Of a stretch of 64,000 bases of DNA, positions 1 to 33,349 are shown in pieces (within the stretch, counting starts at the first letter, position 1; each line of letters starts with the position of its first letter). A program made the translations under genes and the position numbers. This stretch comes from Solanum dulcamara (Eukaryota > Streptophyta > Magnoliopsida > Solanales > Solanaceae), in contig NC_077244.1 in assembly GCF_947179165.1 (NCBI RefSeq), forward strand, positions 74,198,144-74,262,143, given 5' to 3'. The notes beneath the pieces were generated by a model. It searched no databases. It was not told the origin of the DNA and was given only the letters and a program-made list of their open reading frames with translations.

Positions 1-1193
1 TTAATAATACACAGATGTTTCTGGGACCATCAATTGAGTTTTCTTGACTTTATCCTGCAATATTCTCAAAAATCAAGCACCTAACACTTTGAAAGAGGCA
101 TCAGGTTGTTCAAGTTATGTTTATATCATGTATAATCGTTTTAAAGTCTATTATTGAGATAAAGATTAAAAATGATCTAAGAACAGGTTCCTTGTTAATC
201 AGAGGCCTAAGCAACTTTATTGATTGTCATTACACTGCCTTAGAAACCCTCATAATCTGTCTATAGAAATGTTATGTCATGTTTTTAGCTTTCAAACAAA
301 ACAGGAAATAAAGAGGCGGCAAACAAATATTCCATCACCCATTTTATAATGGTAGAACTTCAATGATTTTAAAAAGAAATTAGAAAGCGAGAACAAGAAA
401 TGCCATTAGCCCTAAAAAGTCATTGAAAATGAGGAATAAACAAGCCACAGGTACGTAATCCAAAAGCGTATATTGCACTGGCATAAATACTTAGAAATTA
501 CAGCAAGAAGGTTAAGAATCAGGAATACCAACACTCGTACAACTATTACACAATACAGTTATGTCTGTCACTGTGTTTAAGTGCTACTCTATTTATTATA
601 GCCTCTTACTCTCTCCATTTTTCATTGGATAAATTATTGGATTCTTCCTTTGAAGTTTAAGTTCTTGCTATATGTAATTTACTGAAAATAATTTCACTTT
701 CTTATATAGCCAATTCTATTAGTTTATTGTTTTTCAAGTTTTTCCTCTTCAAATAATTTATTGAGCACCGTCTATTGAGTTTCTGTTTCTTTAGCTCACT
801 TACATCAGTCAAATTCTGTGACAAGTTTCAAAGAAAAAGCAAATGGTTGTCATTATACTCACAATATAATATACCTTCCACTGTGGAGAGGCAGTTGGCC
901 ATATGTAACCATATTGATTACTCTCACTAAGACATTTTTATTTCCAAAATTTAAAATTCTTAAAGTCTACATTTGCACTTTGTTTAAACATATCTACATG
1001 ACTTTTAGAATAACTCATTTGTATAAAATATGGTTTAATTTCCATGAGACTTGTCATATGCACATGGGGGATCTGTTTATTGCTAGTGTACCATAATGAG
1101 AACTCCGAACAGAACAAGAGGAAGTACGAAAATGAGCAAGAGACAGCCCAATGGAATAGACACATAATATGCTATGTGACAAACAAAACAAAC
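1..1193 (-). other. Intronic sequence of SMC3 (intron 25, runs off the edge)
   Basis: Lies downstream of the last SMC3 exon I can place (1194-1340), which ends in a normal GT donor. The rest of the protein (acidic linker, LSGGQ signature, Walker B) is not encoded here on either strand, so this is read as part of a long intron whose acceptor is outside the window. AT-rich; no other feature seen. Confidence 0.7.
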
Positions 1194-22536
<21,343 letters not shown>

Positions 22537-23015
22537 GTTGAAAGAGTCCCTGACTACTCTATCTCTGCAGAAGCAAACAGCAACCAGGAAAAAAAAATTA
22601 AGAAAATAAAATTTAACAATCACCTAATCAGAGCTGAAGGTTACCCGTATTACTTCTAAGAAGAAAGCATGCATCACCTGACAAAGGGTTTCACATACGA
22701 AACTATGAGAAGCAGCAAAAAATTGATAAAATGAAATTCCTAAACTAGAATTCCCTTGATATAAACTCGTTCTGAAGTGATTTCAAGCGCGTATCTCTTC
22801 CTGGTTTGACAAAACAGAGATTCGAACTAGTAGTAGTTATTAAGCAGAAATTCGATGCTAGGGTTTTTGAAACGAAAGCGAATTTGAGTAATTGAAGCAA
22901 ATTGAACATGGAAAATGAGAAGGAAGAAACTTCACAAAACTTACCGAGAGCGAGCGAGCAAGTCGTTAATGGAGGTTCTGCAACTGCGTATGGTTGGGAC
23001 GACGGGGGTATATAA
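22537..23015 (-). promoter_or_regulatory. SMC3 5' leader, 5' UTR intron and TATA box
   Basis: On the minus strand a TATA-like TTATATACC lies at 23007-23015. A leader exon follows and ends at 22945 (CTCTCG then GTAAG). A 380-bp 5' UTR intron runs 22944-22565 and ends TTCTGCAG, and the leader resumes at 22564 with 28 bases before the ATG at 22536. Transcription probably starts near 22980. Splice sites are read by eye; the start site is inferred. Confidence 0.65.
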
Positions 23016-23070
23016 GTGAATTGGACTTTGGAGGGAATGGGAAGAGAATTGTATTTGACAAAGCTATCAT

Positions 23071-23459
23071 GAGCCGTTTGTATAGGTTTAAAAAAAAGTA
23101 TTTTTTTTTATTTACGAAGTGCTTTTAGAATTTTGAAATGTTGAAAGTTATTTTTATAAATAAGGAGTTGATGTTTAGATAAAAGTGTTTAAATGAGGAA
23201 AATGATGTGAATTTTAGGATTTAAAAGAATAAAAAGGGTATTTTGGGAATTTACTTAAAATATAAGGGATATAAAAGTAATTTATATTGTCAAAGAAAAT
23301 GACTTTAAGTACTTAGAAAAAAAAAATTAGGAATCCTAACTTTTCATTTTTGACTGAAGAACTTTATTGCTTAAAATTAGCATTAGGCAAACACGTCCAA
23401 AACCTAAAAAGGGGCTTTAAGTTGGTTTTGACCAACTTAAAGCCCATTCAAACGGGCTC
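23071..23459. mobile_element. MITE-like element abutting the SMC3 promoter
   Basis: The left end GAGCCGTTTGTATAGGTTTA and the right end, which reads GAGCCCGTTTGAATGGGCTT in reverse complement, form imperfect inverted repeats. The interior is AT-rich and non-coding. Just inside the right end is a local hairpin (GGCTTTAAGTTGG / CCAACTTAAAGCC). I could not fix a target duplication. It begins about 55 bp upstream of the putative TATA box. Confidence 0.7.
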
Positions 23460-26170
23460 TATAAAATAAATTAACTTGTATTTGTGTCTATGTCTCCTTG
23501 TTTTCGTTGCCAAAGTTGGCATTATATAGGTAAGAAAAGGTGGGCAATTTGCCCAAGTAGACATACACTTGCGTAATAACCCCCCCCCCCCGAATGTTCA
23601 AGTGTAATTAAAAAAAATTACAAGAAATAATATACATAGTAATTTTGAACACCCATAGATGTTGTGCCTCGTTAAAATCTTACGAGAAAAACCCAGTGAA
23701 AAAAAGCTTAATGAAGAAAAAATAGTACACATATGGCAATACGACTTGATTGCTGCCTCATTAAAAAACTTACAAGGAAATACCAGTGGGACAAAACCTT
23801 AGTTACGGGAAAAAGAATGCAGCGCGTATTTTACTACCTTGATGGAAACTTTATTTGATATTTTTTGTGAATAAATCTGCATGATTATCGCTAGAACGAA
23901 CTTGTTGTACATCAATATCACCATTCTTCTGGAGATCATGTGTGAAGAATAATTTTGGTGAAATATATTTCGTTCTGTCTCCTTTTATGAAGTCACCTTT
24001 CAATTGAGCTATGCACGCGGCATTGTCTTCAAATATAATTGTAGGTACTTTGACATCATTTTCCAGGCCATATCTCTCTTTGATGAACTGTATCATCGAT
24101 CTCAACCACACACATTCTATATTTGCTTCATGAATTGATATTACTTCACTATGATTTGAAGAAGTTACAACAATAGTCTGTTTGAAATCTAGCTTTATAT
24201 GGGTCTGATAAATAACTTGCATCTGCATAACCAATAAAGTTTGCACAACCTTTGTTAGTATAAAACAAACTCATATCAATGGTACCTTTTAGGTATCGCA
24301 AAATATGTTTGATATCGTTTCAATGTCTTCGCGTTGGGTATGAACTATACCTTGCTAGCAAATAAACAGAAAATGTTATATCAAGCCTAATTGCGTTAGC
24401 AAGGTACATAAGTACACCAATAGCACTGAGATATGGTACATTAGGACTAAGAAGTTCTCCATCCTCTTCTAGAGATCGAAATGAATCTTTTTCCACTTCA
24501 AGTGATCGAACAACCATTGAAGTACTTAATGGATGTGCTTTGTCCATGTAAAATCTTTTTAAGTTTTTCTCAGTGTAGGCAGATTGATGAACAAAAACTC
24601 CGTCTGCTAAATGTTCAATTTGCAGACCTAGACAAAGTTTTGTCTTTCCAAGGTCTTTCATTTCAAATTCTTTGTTTAGATATTCAATCGCCTTTTGGAC
24701 CTCTTGATGGGTTCCAATGAGATTTTTATGTCATCAACATAAATGGCGAGTATAACAAACTTTGATTCTATTTTTTTAATAAAAACACATGGACAAATGA
24801 CATCATTTATATAATCTTCATTTATCAAGTACTCACTAAGGCGATTATACCACATACGCCCTGATTGTTTCAGATCATATAATGATCTTTTCAGTTTCAT
24901 TGAATACATTTTCCGAGACTCAGTACATGTTTCGGCAATTTTAATCCTTCTGAATTTTCATATAAATTTCATTATCAAGTAAATCATAAAGGTAAGCTGT
25001 AACTACATCCATTAGATGTATTTCAAGATTTTTATGTACAGTTAGACTGATGAGATATCGAAATGTTATTTCATCCATAACAGGTGAATATGTTTCTTCA
25101 TAGTTGACCCCTGGTCTTTGAGAGAATCCTTGTGCAACAAGGCGTGCCTTGTATCTTACAATTTCATTTCTCTCATTTCGTTTTCGCACAAAAACTCATT
25201 TATAGCCAACTGGTTTTACACCTTCAGGGTTTGTACTACAGGTCCAAAAATCTCACGTTTAGTAAGTGAGTCTAATTCTAATTGAATTGCCTTTTGTCAT
25301 TCTGGCCAGCCATATCTACGTCGACATTCTTCGACGAAATTAGACTCAAGACTTTCACTATCTTGTATGAGGTTAATTACAACATTATATGTAAAAATAT
25401 TATCCACCGTAATTTTTGATCGATCTAAATACATCTCATCACCAGTAGAAATTATTGAAAGTTCTTCATTGATTCTCGGGTTCACTAATTTCTTTAGGAA
25501 TATCAGGATTACTCAAATCTTGACCTTCTTCAAGAGGTTCTTGTATAGTATCATCTTTATTAATCTTGACGCTTCTCTTTTTAGGATTTTTATCCTTTGA
25601 ACCCAATGATTTACCACGCTTCAGGCATGTTTGAGATTCAGAAGTTATGATACTAGTAAATGGTCCTTTTGGGACATCAATTCGGATAGACACATTCACT
25701 ACAGGGATATGTGACTTAGTTATCTGTTTCAATTCAGTAAATGCATCTGGCATTTTTTTGCTATTTTCTGTAAGTGGATGAACTTCTGGACCTCTACTCA
25801 CAGGTGCGGGTATGGGGATCAAAATGAGATAGTGATGAAACCTTCCACGCATTTTCTCTTGCGGGGTCCTTTTTCTCTCCTCCTAATATCGGGAAAGTTG
25901 TTTCATCAAACCAACAATCTGCAAATCGAGCAGTGAATAAATCTCCAATCAACGATTCAAGGTATTGAATTATGGAGGGTGAGTCAAACCCAACATAAAT
26001 GTCCAACCTTCGTTAAGAGCCCATCTTTATAAGTTGTGGTGGTGATATAGGCACGTATACCGCACAACCAAAAATTCGTAGATGAGCTATATTTGGCTCA
26101 TGATCAAATACTAACTGTGATGGAGAATATTTATTATAATGTGTCGGTCGGAGACGTATAAGTGTTGCTG
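23460..26170 (-). pseudogene. Degenerate, truncated Ty1/copia element of the same family as the one at 44853-50900
   Basis: From the right edge to the left, the minus strand carries broken pieces of integrase C-terminus (26170-25794), linker (25852-25297), reverse transcriptase (25189-24320, with the YVDD box near 24740) and RNase H (24246-23851). These are in the same order and closely similar to pol at 45356-48835 but split by frameshifts and stops. The non-coding block at 23640-23850 matches 45150-45355 of the intact element. An LTR remnant is likely at 23460-23580, next to a 12-C run. Gag, protease, most of integrase and the other LTR are missing, and homology stops abruptly near 26170. 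Confidence 0.9.
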
Positions 26171-26772
26171 TGATGAGTTGTTGTTCCTGGGATTTATCGT
26201 TGGTTTGGTGAAGAAAATGAATATGGGTGTGTGAGCGTGAGGTGAGAGTAAAAAAGATGAAAAGAAAGAAAATTAGTATTGTTGTGAGTAAAAGAGATGA
26301 AAAGAAAGGAAATTAGTATTGTTGTGAGGTGTAAAGTTGTGTGGGGTGATGTAGTGTAAAGTATAGGAAAACGAAAAGTGATGTAAAGTAAAGGAGAAAG
26401 GGGACGTGGGATCAATTGTAATGCGGGTGTTAGAATAACGAATATTGTGGTGTAATATTGTATGAATATTAAGGACTTGGGTCATTTAGTTAGATAGAAA
26501 TTATAAGTGGGGTTGGTGGGGTTATATGGCATTGTCATGTGTTGTCTTGTTGTAGTTGTATGATTGGGTAGGTTAGTATTATATAAGTAATGTTGCAATG
26601 TAGTAGTAGAAAATTGTAGGCATTATGAATTGGATATTGGGAAAATGGGAATTGGATATGGGATTTTGGGCCGTTGCTTGTTGAATGGGCTATGAGTTTT
26701 AAGTTAATGGGTTAAAATGGATTTTGTAATATAGGTGTAGGTAATTGGGTTGGGATTTGGGTAGGAAAAAAT
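26171..26772. other. Strongly strand-asymmetric, C-depleted segment
   Basis: The plus strand is very poor in C but rich in G. In 26401-26580 I count about 9 C. It includes a direct repeat AGATGAAAAGAAAG...ATTAGTATTGTTGTGAG in two copies (about 26254-26285 and 26290-26325). There is no gene. Read as minus strand, it is a CCCA/ACAC-rich, G-poor tract resembling retrotransposon LTR or leader DNA. Confidence 0.6.
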
Positions 26773-27222
26773 GGGTATTTTACTTAAATTTTATAGTGAA
26801 AAAACTCAATTATAATTTATCCCGATTTTTTTTGTAATTACCCGAATTTTCTCTTTTTTCAGATTTTTGATACATACGAATGACGCTGATACATCGCAAT
26901 TTGATATATAAGTCCTTTTAATTATACATCGCTAGTTGATACAAATCAAATTTTGTAATATCAATAAAACTTATGAATCAGCTTATAACACCTAATATAT
27001 AATGAACACAACAAAAATAGCAGTAAAACTTATGTTTTACTGATAGATTTTGTGTTTGGATTGTATCAACTAGCGATGTATCATGAAAATGACTTATGCA
27101 CCAAAACGCGATGTATCAACATCATTCTTATGTATCAAAAGAGGAATTTTTGAAATTTTTACAAATGGTATAGAATAATTAAAAATATAGAAATATAAGG
27201 TGTGTAATTTGATAATTTTTCC
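26773..27222. mobile_element. Foldback (long inverted repeat) element, copy 1
   Basis: Collinear with the element at 42109-42569. Its two halves are reverse complements: the left arm around GATACATACGAATGACGC and the right arm around GATGTATCAACATCATTCTT fold back over roughly 80 bp of core, with weaker outer arms. Ends resemble GTA(A)TTTTAC and GATAATTTTTCC. No coding sequence. Confidence 0.75.
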
Positions 27223-28157
27223 AAAAAAAATTGATTAGGATTACAATTTAATTAATGGCCACATGAATTTCAATTATGACCAATTGAATTAAGAAATTAA
27301 CCACATCGAATTAAGAATTTAGCCAGGTTGAATAGTGAATTCGGCTAAAAATTAAATAAAATGAATTAACATTAATTAATTAACGAGCTTCTTAATGCTA
27401 ACAAAGTAAAATAATTACTTAAAATATAAATCTATTAATTAAGCCAAACCAATTAACAAAATATTTAACTAAAAACAAAATGTTTTTTAGACAATTTTTG
27501 AATAATGATAAAAGGTAATAGTTATATAAAGAATTATATAAAAATATATATATTGTTCAAGAATTATAAAATGTCAAAATTATTTTAAATAACTTTGAAA
27601 TAACTTTAAAATATTTTGGATTTTTTCAAGCAAATTATTTTAAAATTGTTTAAAATTGAAGAAGCTCGATAACTAATATACGTTTGTTGATGGTCAAAAT
27701 TGGGTGTCAACACTAGCAAACCTTAATACATATTTAAATTAAATATCAATAATTTACTTTTTAAAAATTATATGGATACACTTATAATATAAATAGCAAA
27801 ACTAATTAATATTCCATAATAACTTTTTATTTTAATATTATTTATTGAGAATTAAATATTTAAAAAATGAAGATAGTGACACGCCTACTAATTGATGCTG
27901 CCTTTTACATGCCTGAAATTATGTTTATTCCCTATGTTTTTCCTAGAGAAACTAAGTTGGATATACTCACTTCAAAACTCTCTCTCACCTTTCACTACAG
28001 AATAAAGAAGCCTGATTTAGGTTGACTTTTTCCCAAATCTACAGAATTTTCTTGCACAAATTAAGAAGTGATTTCAGTGATTTATATTCATCAGGTATCT
28101 TCTAAATATGTAGATATATTCTAATTCTGATTTTTGCTATTTTTTCAAGTATTCATC

Positions 28158-28218
<61 letters not shown>

Positions 28219-28275
28219 TCTTCTAGTTTCATAGGATTTGGGTTTTTTTTATTCAACCACTGTGTAGCCATAAGA
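27223..28275. other. AT-rich intergenic DNA with a long TA tract
   Basis: No gene recognised. A (TA)n tract occupies 28159-28215. Sequence around 27990-28110 looks like a leader with a donor CAGGTATC and an acceptor GTGTAG at about 28262-28267 leading into the next entry; this is weak inference. Confidence 0.5.
28159..28215. repeat. (TA)n microsatellite
   Basis: About 57 bp of uninterrupted TA. Confidence 0.95.
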
Positions 28276-28626
28276 ATGGCGGAAATAAACTCTTCTAAGA
28301 GAGTTACAAGAGATATACATTTATTTGATGATCTGTTGAACGAAATTCCATCATTTAATTTGGATATTACTCAAATTTAGGTCGAATTTTCAGGCTTTAT
28401 TGCTACATTGGAGAATGAAAGAAGATCAAAGAAGGTTACCTATACCACTAAATCTCATGGATGAAACTGAATCGGCAAAATCCACAAAGTGGAAAGAAGA
28501 TTCAATTTCATTATACATGCAAAATATCCTCGAAAAATAAAAAAAGAAAGGTCAACAATGTTGATCCAGGTAGTAATGAAAAAATTGATGGCGAGGAGCA
28601 AGAAGCGGAGGATGAAGATACCAAGG
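28276..28626 (+). pseudogene. Unrecognised, broken exon-like coding remnant
   Basis: An ATG at 28276 opens MAEINSSKRVTRDIHLF, closes at an in-frame TAG (28378-28380), then reads on in the same frame with VEFSGFIATLENERRSKK before another stop. A second frame from 28461 ends in an acidic stretch EEQEAEDEDTK at an AAG/GTTTTT donor-like site (28626). A further exon-like stretch, EIRFHVVNRPIEALHV, lies at 29590-29675 after a TGTAG acceptor and is cut by the solo LTR. I do not recognise the protein. It may be a dead gene or a fragment carried by a Mutator-like element, given the transposase piece at 32467-32703. Confidence 0.35.
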
Positions 28627-28692
28627 TTTTTCTAGCAAACTTGATTTGTTTATACGTTTAGATACTTTAATTTTTATTTTTATTTTTTTAGA

Positions 28693-28744
<52 letters not shown>

Positions 28745-29589
28745 TTTGAATACAATTTTAGTGTTATCATTTGTGCCATGCTTATAGTTTGCATTTTGTG
28801 TCATGTATGATTATTGGTTGTCAATTTGAGGATTATCATTTGTGCCTTGTATAACTAAAATTTTAATTATCCTTAAATATAATAGCTACACCATTTTTTT
28901 TCAAAAGTGGAATCTACTTGAAAGAAGTCATACTTGTGTTCATTTGACTAAAAAGGTAGACATGTTAACGTAGTCATGTTAAAGTATAAGTTAGTATCCT
29001 TGAATACAACAGTGAGCCTCATTCATATTCAATAAATGTAGAAGTAATAATCTCATATACTTATACATATACTTTAACATGCTTCTTAATTATTTGTTAT
29101 ACTAAAACTTTAACATGCTTGATACTCTAATACTTTTGCATGCTTTATATTCTGATACTTTAACATTCTTGGATTTTTGATACTTTACCTTTGTTCAATA
29201 TACTTTATACTTATAATTTCAAATGTCTACTTTAAAATATTTGTTTTATTAATTAACTTGTTTGGTTAACTAATACGTTTATCATGTTTGATATTCTTAT
29301 ACTTTAACTAATTTGTTATATTGATAGTTATACTTTATATGCATAGTAGTATCCATAAGTATAATTATAGTTTATATGTATAGTAGTATCCACGTATATT
29401 ATCCTCATTATAATTTGTTTACATGTATAGTAGTATCCACAAGTGTAATTCATTAAATTTTTGTAATGATTTGTATCTTTGCTATATTAATAGAATTAGT
29501 TATATTACTACCCGTATTCATTAAGTTTTGTAATAATTTGTACCCTTGCTAGTTACTATATTAATAGATTTGTATCCCCGTATGTAGGA
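28627..29589. other. AT-rich DNA, no gene
   Basis: Contains an (AT)n(AC)n microsatellite at 28696-28743 and many short repeats of TACTTTAACATG-like and TAGTAGTATCCA motifs between 28970 and 29460. Could be the intron of the broken gene described before it. Confidence 0.5.
28696..28743. repeat. Compound (AT)n(AC)n microsatellite
   Basis: About 35 bp of AT followed by about 12 bp of CA. Confidence 0.95.
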
Positions 29590-29675
29590 AATCAGATTTC
29601 ATGTAGTGAATCGACCAATTGAAGCACTGCATGTGCTGATAAATGCAAATCACAACAGAGTTCAAGATTTGAAGG

Positions 29676-31721
29676 TGTAACGACCCATTAGGTCGTTTTG
29701 AGTACTAGAGATTTTTATTTCATAAAAGACTCACCCCGTAAATTTTTAATGGGTACTTTGGACTAATCGATAACTATGATTATTTAATTAAGGGGTGAAT
29801 TTAGATAACTTAATTTAATTAGTGGACTAAATTGATAATTTAGTTAATACACTATACCACTTGTTCAATACATATAAAAATATATTAATATGATTTAGCT
29901 TTTATTTATTTATTAATTCATGATTAATTACCCTAAATTATAAAAGAAAACAAACAAAGAGAAAACCGTACCTGGGCGCCGACGAAGGGAATTCAACTGC
30001 TGCAAGTGAAGTTTCCATTGCATAAGTCTTTTATCAAGAATGTTGATAGCTATATTATTTTATTATATTATTAACTTCTGAAAGAGTTAGAAAATTGAAT
30101 GTGCATATTGCTATGCACAGTGGGTTATGGATGGTAAAAAAAAGAAAGGGAGGAATTTGAAAGTTGCAAGGTGCTAGTTGTTAGTTGTTGCAGCGTTTGG
30201 TTATTGGGGATTTGGTGGGGGTGGGGGGCAAACAATTAATGACAATCATTGGCTAATGATTCAATGTTTGAAAATTGATGAAATGGGCATTAGTTATTAT
30301 ATTATATTTACATATTTATGGAATATATTATAAAAAGGATAATGTCTAGCATGCAATTGGCAGCAAGTTTACTGGGCATATTCTTGATTTTGGGTATACA
30401 AATTTTCTATGATATTGCGTTAAAATTCAAGGTTTTGACATATCAAAATAGGTAGTTAGATATTAGGTGTATTGTATTATATGGATATCATTAGAGTTAT
30501 GTTATTTGAAGAAATTGAGGCTTAACCCTAGATTTAAAATTTAGGAATTTGATTATAGATTTGGATGGGTTATTGAGTCTAGGTTAAACATATATATAAG
30601 ATTGGTGTCTACGGGTTCGTTTGCTTACGAATATTGTATACTTGATAGATTGGAAACGTGAGGCATTGAAGAAAGGGAAATCACCGGTGAATTAGCTTGC
30701 TTTACTTTGATTCTTCGGTTGAGGTAGGTTATGGTTTTTATTCTATATCATAATTAGACTCTTAATAGTAATTAATATTCATTGAGTAATGTGTGAAGTT
30801 TACTACACATTTAATTATTGTGGTTTGGATGGTTGATATATTGTTGTGATTGGTCTAAAATCTCGAGGCCATGAAATCCATAATCTTGAACTTGCCGTAT
30901 CAAAAATGGTTCCTTGAATAAAAAGGCTGGATGAAATATTATTAATGAAGTGAAATATGATAATAAAGAATGATAAATTAATCATAGTTGGATCGGGTGT
31001 CACGTTCCGACATGTTATAGTTGGATCGGATGTCACGATCTGACACAGTATATTTGGATCGAGTGTCATATTCTGGCACAGTAATATTAAGGGAAAACAA
31101 ATTTAAATGACTTAATACTATCCAATCTCCAATAATTCATTTTCCAAAAGAGTGTGATGTGGAGACTTGAGTCCTCATATGTGATCTTAATATTATTGAC
31201 TGGTTATGAAATTGTTCATTGGTTGCCACCTGTTAGTGTTATTGTTGATTTCCCGCTATTTTTTTATGTATGTTGATTTCTATTCTGACTCGGCCGATAA
31301 TACCTACTCAGTACATGTTGTCCTGTACTGATCCCTACTTGTATCTTTCTTTGTTTTATTTTGTGGAGTGCAGCAAGTCTTCCATCGGCTTCGACTCGAC
31401 CTTAGCTCTAGTCCGTCTCAAGATCATCGGATTTCAGGGTGAGCTATCATTCTAGCTCGTGATGGATTCTCTCAGTTATGGCATGGTGTCTTTAGTTTTC
31501 GGATACATTTTGTTAATTGTTTATTCTGGTGTTTGATATTTCCAGACTTAGTTTTAGAATTTAGATGTCCTTCATATGATGACTTTCAGGTTTTGGGAAA
31601 ACGTATTTATTTGAGATTTCGCGTTATTATTATACTTTATAAGTTGGGGTTCACATCGTTGGTTCTCCCACCTAGGAGGTTAAGTGTGGGTGCGAGTCAT
31701 GACCCATTTTGGGTCGTGATA
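29676..31721. mobile_element. Solo LTR of a gypsy-type retrotransposon, 2046 bp
   Basis: It starts TGTAACGACCC and ends GGGTCGTGATA, so the termini are short inverted repeats; the final CA has become TA. Perfect 5-bp direct repeats GAAGG flank it at 29671-29675 and 31722-31726, showing an insertion. There is no internal retrotransposon coding, primer site or second LTR, as expected after LTR-LTR recombination. Interior features include three 33-bp tandem units (30985-31083) and promoter-like blocks near 31290-31440. Orientation is not certain. Confidence 0.85.
30985..31083. repeat. Three tandem 33-bp units inside the solo LTR
   Basis: Units start at 30985, 31018 and 31051 with TAGTTGGATCGG/TATTTGGATCGA. 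Each contains GTGTCACGTTCCGACA or a close variant. Confidence 0.88.
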
Positions 31722-31726
31722 GAAGG

Positions 31727-32466
31727 ACAAGCTTACCACTGTCTAGTTGAATTAATTCAAGAATACATGCTTTGGCGTATATACACGCATGCATAGGCCC
31801 CCTTTTTTTTTGGTTTGAAAACAGCAGTTCTATTTTTTATATTATACTTTGGTAATTTTTTGTTTTAAGGTACAGTATGCAAAAAGTTAATTTTATTTTG
31901 GGGTAAATTCTTATTAATGGAGTTCTCAACAAATAAAGTAGCTTTGATAAGCCATTTTAGTTTCTAAACTAAGAAATTTGTCTGCGCTTCATGCGGTATA
32001 ATAGTAATTCAAAATAATTTTTTATAAATTAAAGAGAAATAAAGAGAGAAATTCTATTTTGATTAGAGTCGTGACTTGTTTTTCCCTCTTAAATAAAATA
32101 AAAAATTAATTTTGTTATCTGACACGAAAGTATCAACGATTTTCACTTCATACTTAGATCTAATTTAGTCATGTTGTATGCAAACACGCAAAAATATTTA
32201 GTATGCAAGTTTTTAAAAAATCAATAAGCTTAGTAAGAATGAGTAGCATAGATGTTTGTCCCAGGAATAATACTGGAATTAAAAGTTTTTCGATCCTTGT
32301 ATTTTTAGATACGAATGTATTCATGTCTATTGAGAATTTTTAATTTAATAAACAAGAAAATAATACAAGAGATTTCTAACAGAAAATCGCTTCTTATTCA
32401 ATCATTCAACATTATCAAAAGTAAGTAACAAACAATAGTGTATTATAAATAAATGACATTCTGGAA
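31727..32466. other. AT-rich DNA, no gene
   Basis: No coding or repeat boundary recognised. The first bases continue the sequence interrupted by the solo LTR (GAAGGACAAGCTTACC). Confidence 0.55.
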
Positions 32467-32703
32467 TTAATGTGGTGCAGTTCTACATGAACGCCTATTG
32501 TGACCACGGTTTCCACACGTACTACAAGACTTGCTACCATTTCTTTTACTCAACTCTCTAAATAACTTATCCCGAAGTTTCTTTGGCCTTGTTGGAGGTC
32601 TCTTGTATCTCGATGGCAAAACAACTTCTTCAGCAATATGATCAGGTACATTCCATTCACTTTTATCAGAAAGAGGATATACAGGAACCTCGTATGTTTT
32701 CAA
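32467..32703 (-). pseudogene. C-terminal fragment of a MuDR-type (Mutator-like) transposase
   Basis: A 78-codon open frame on the minus strand. Residues about 1-40 (TYEVPVYPLSDKSEW ... PSRYKRPPTRPKKLR) match the conserved tail of plant Mutator-like transposases after the SWIM finger. They are followed by a CCHC zinc knuckle (CSTCGNRGHNRRSC, spacing C-x2-C-x4-H-x4-C). The catalytic and SWIM regions are not found upstream, and no terminal inverted repeats were found. It is a remnant. Confidence 0.8.
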
Positions 32704-33349
32704 TATTGTTTTGGGCTTGTAAAATTCTAAACAATATTTGCCATGTTTTTCACCACTTTCTGAAATGCCTTATCAATACAGTTATACTTGCCATATTTTT
32801 TACCTTTTCCAAAAATGAATCAAAAAGACAATTTGATGAATACATTGAACTAATCAAATACAATCATAACAAAAAAAATTATATACAATAATATGTTAAT
32901 ACCTACTCAAACTTAACGAGTAACACTCTTTTAGGTAAACCTCACGCAGACTGAAGAAAAAAAATGGAGAAGAAGATAAGTGTCCCAATGTTTTTCGCTA
33001 TTCTGATATAATTCCAATTGAATTTCCATATATTTCTATAATAGTAGTAGTTATTAACTATGGGAAGTTGAGAGATTTAGGAACATAATTATAGGAAATC
33101 AGTTATTATAACTGATATTGTCTTATTTAATGCATAATATATAGATTTTGTATGTCTGTATAAATTTTAATATATATATATATATATATATAGATATAGA
33201 TATAAATACATTTAGCTAATTTTTGATAGAAAAAATCTAGTCATTATTAGTAACTATGATACTTATAGCTATTCAAATTCTATAACCCATAAAATGTAGT
33301 TATTTATGTAAGTTACTCTTAATATAATTGGGTTAATTATTTAAATTCA
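32704..33349. other. AT-rich DNA, no gene
   Basis: Includes a short TA tract near 33170-33192. Nothing else recognised. Confidence 0.55.

Noticed and set aside
1..1193. SMC3 C-terminal ATPase exons
   Set aside because: I searched both strands for the signature motif and Walker B region and found nothing. They must lie beyond the window.
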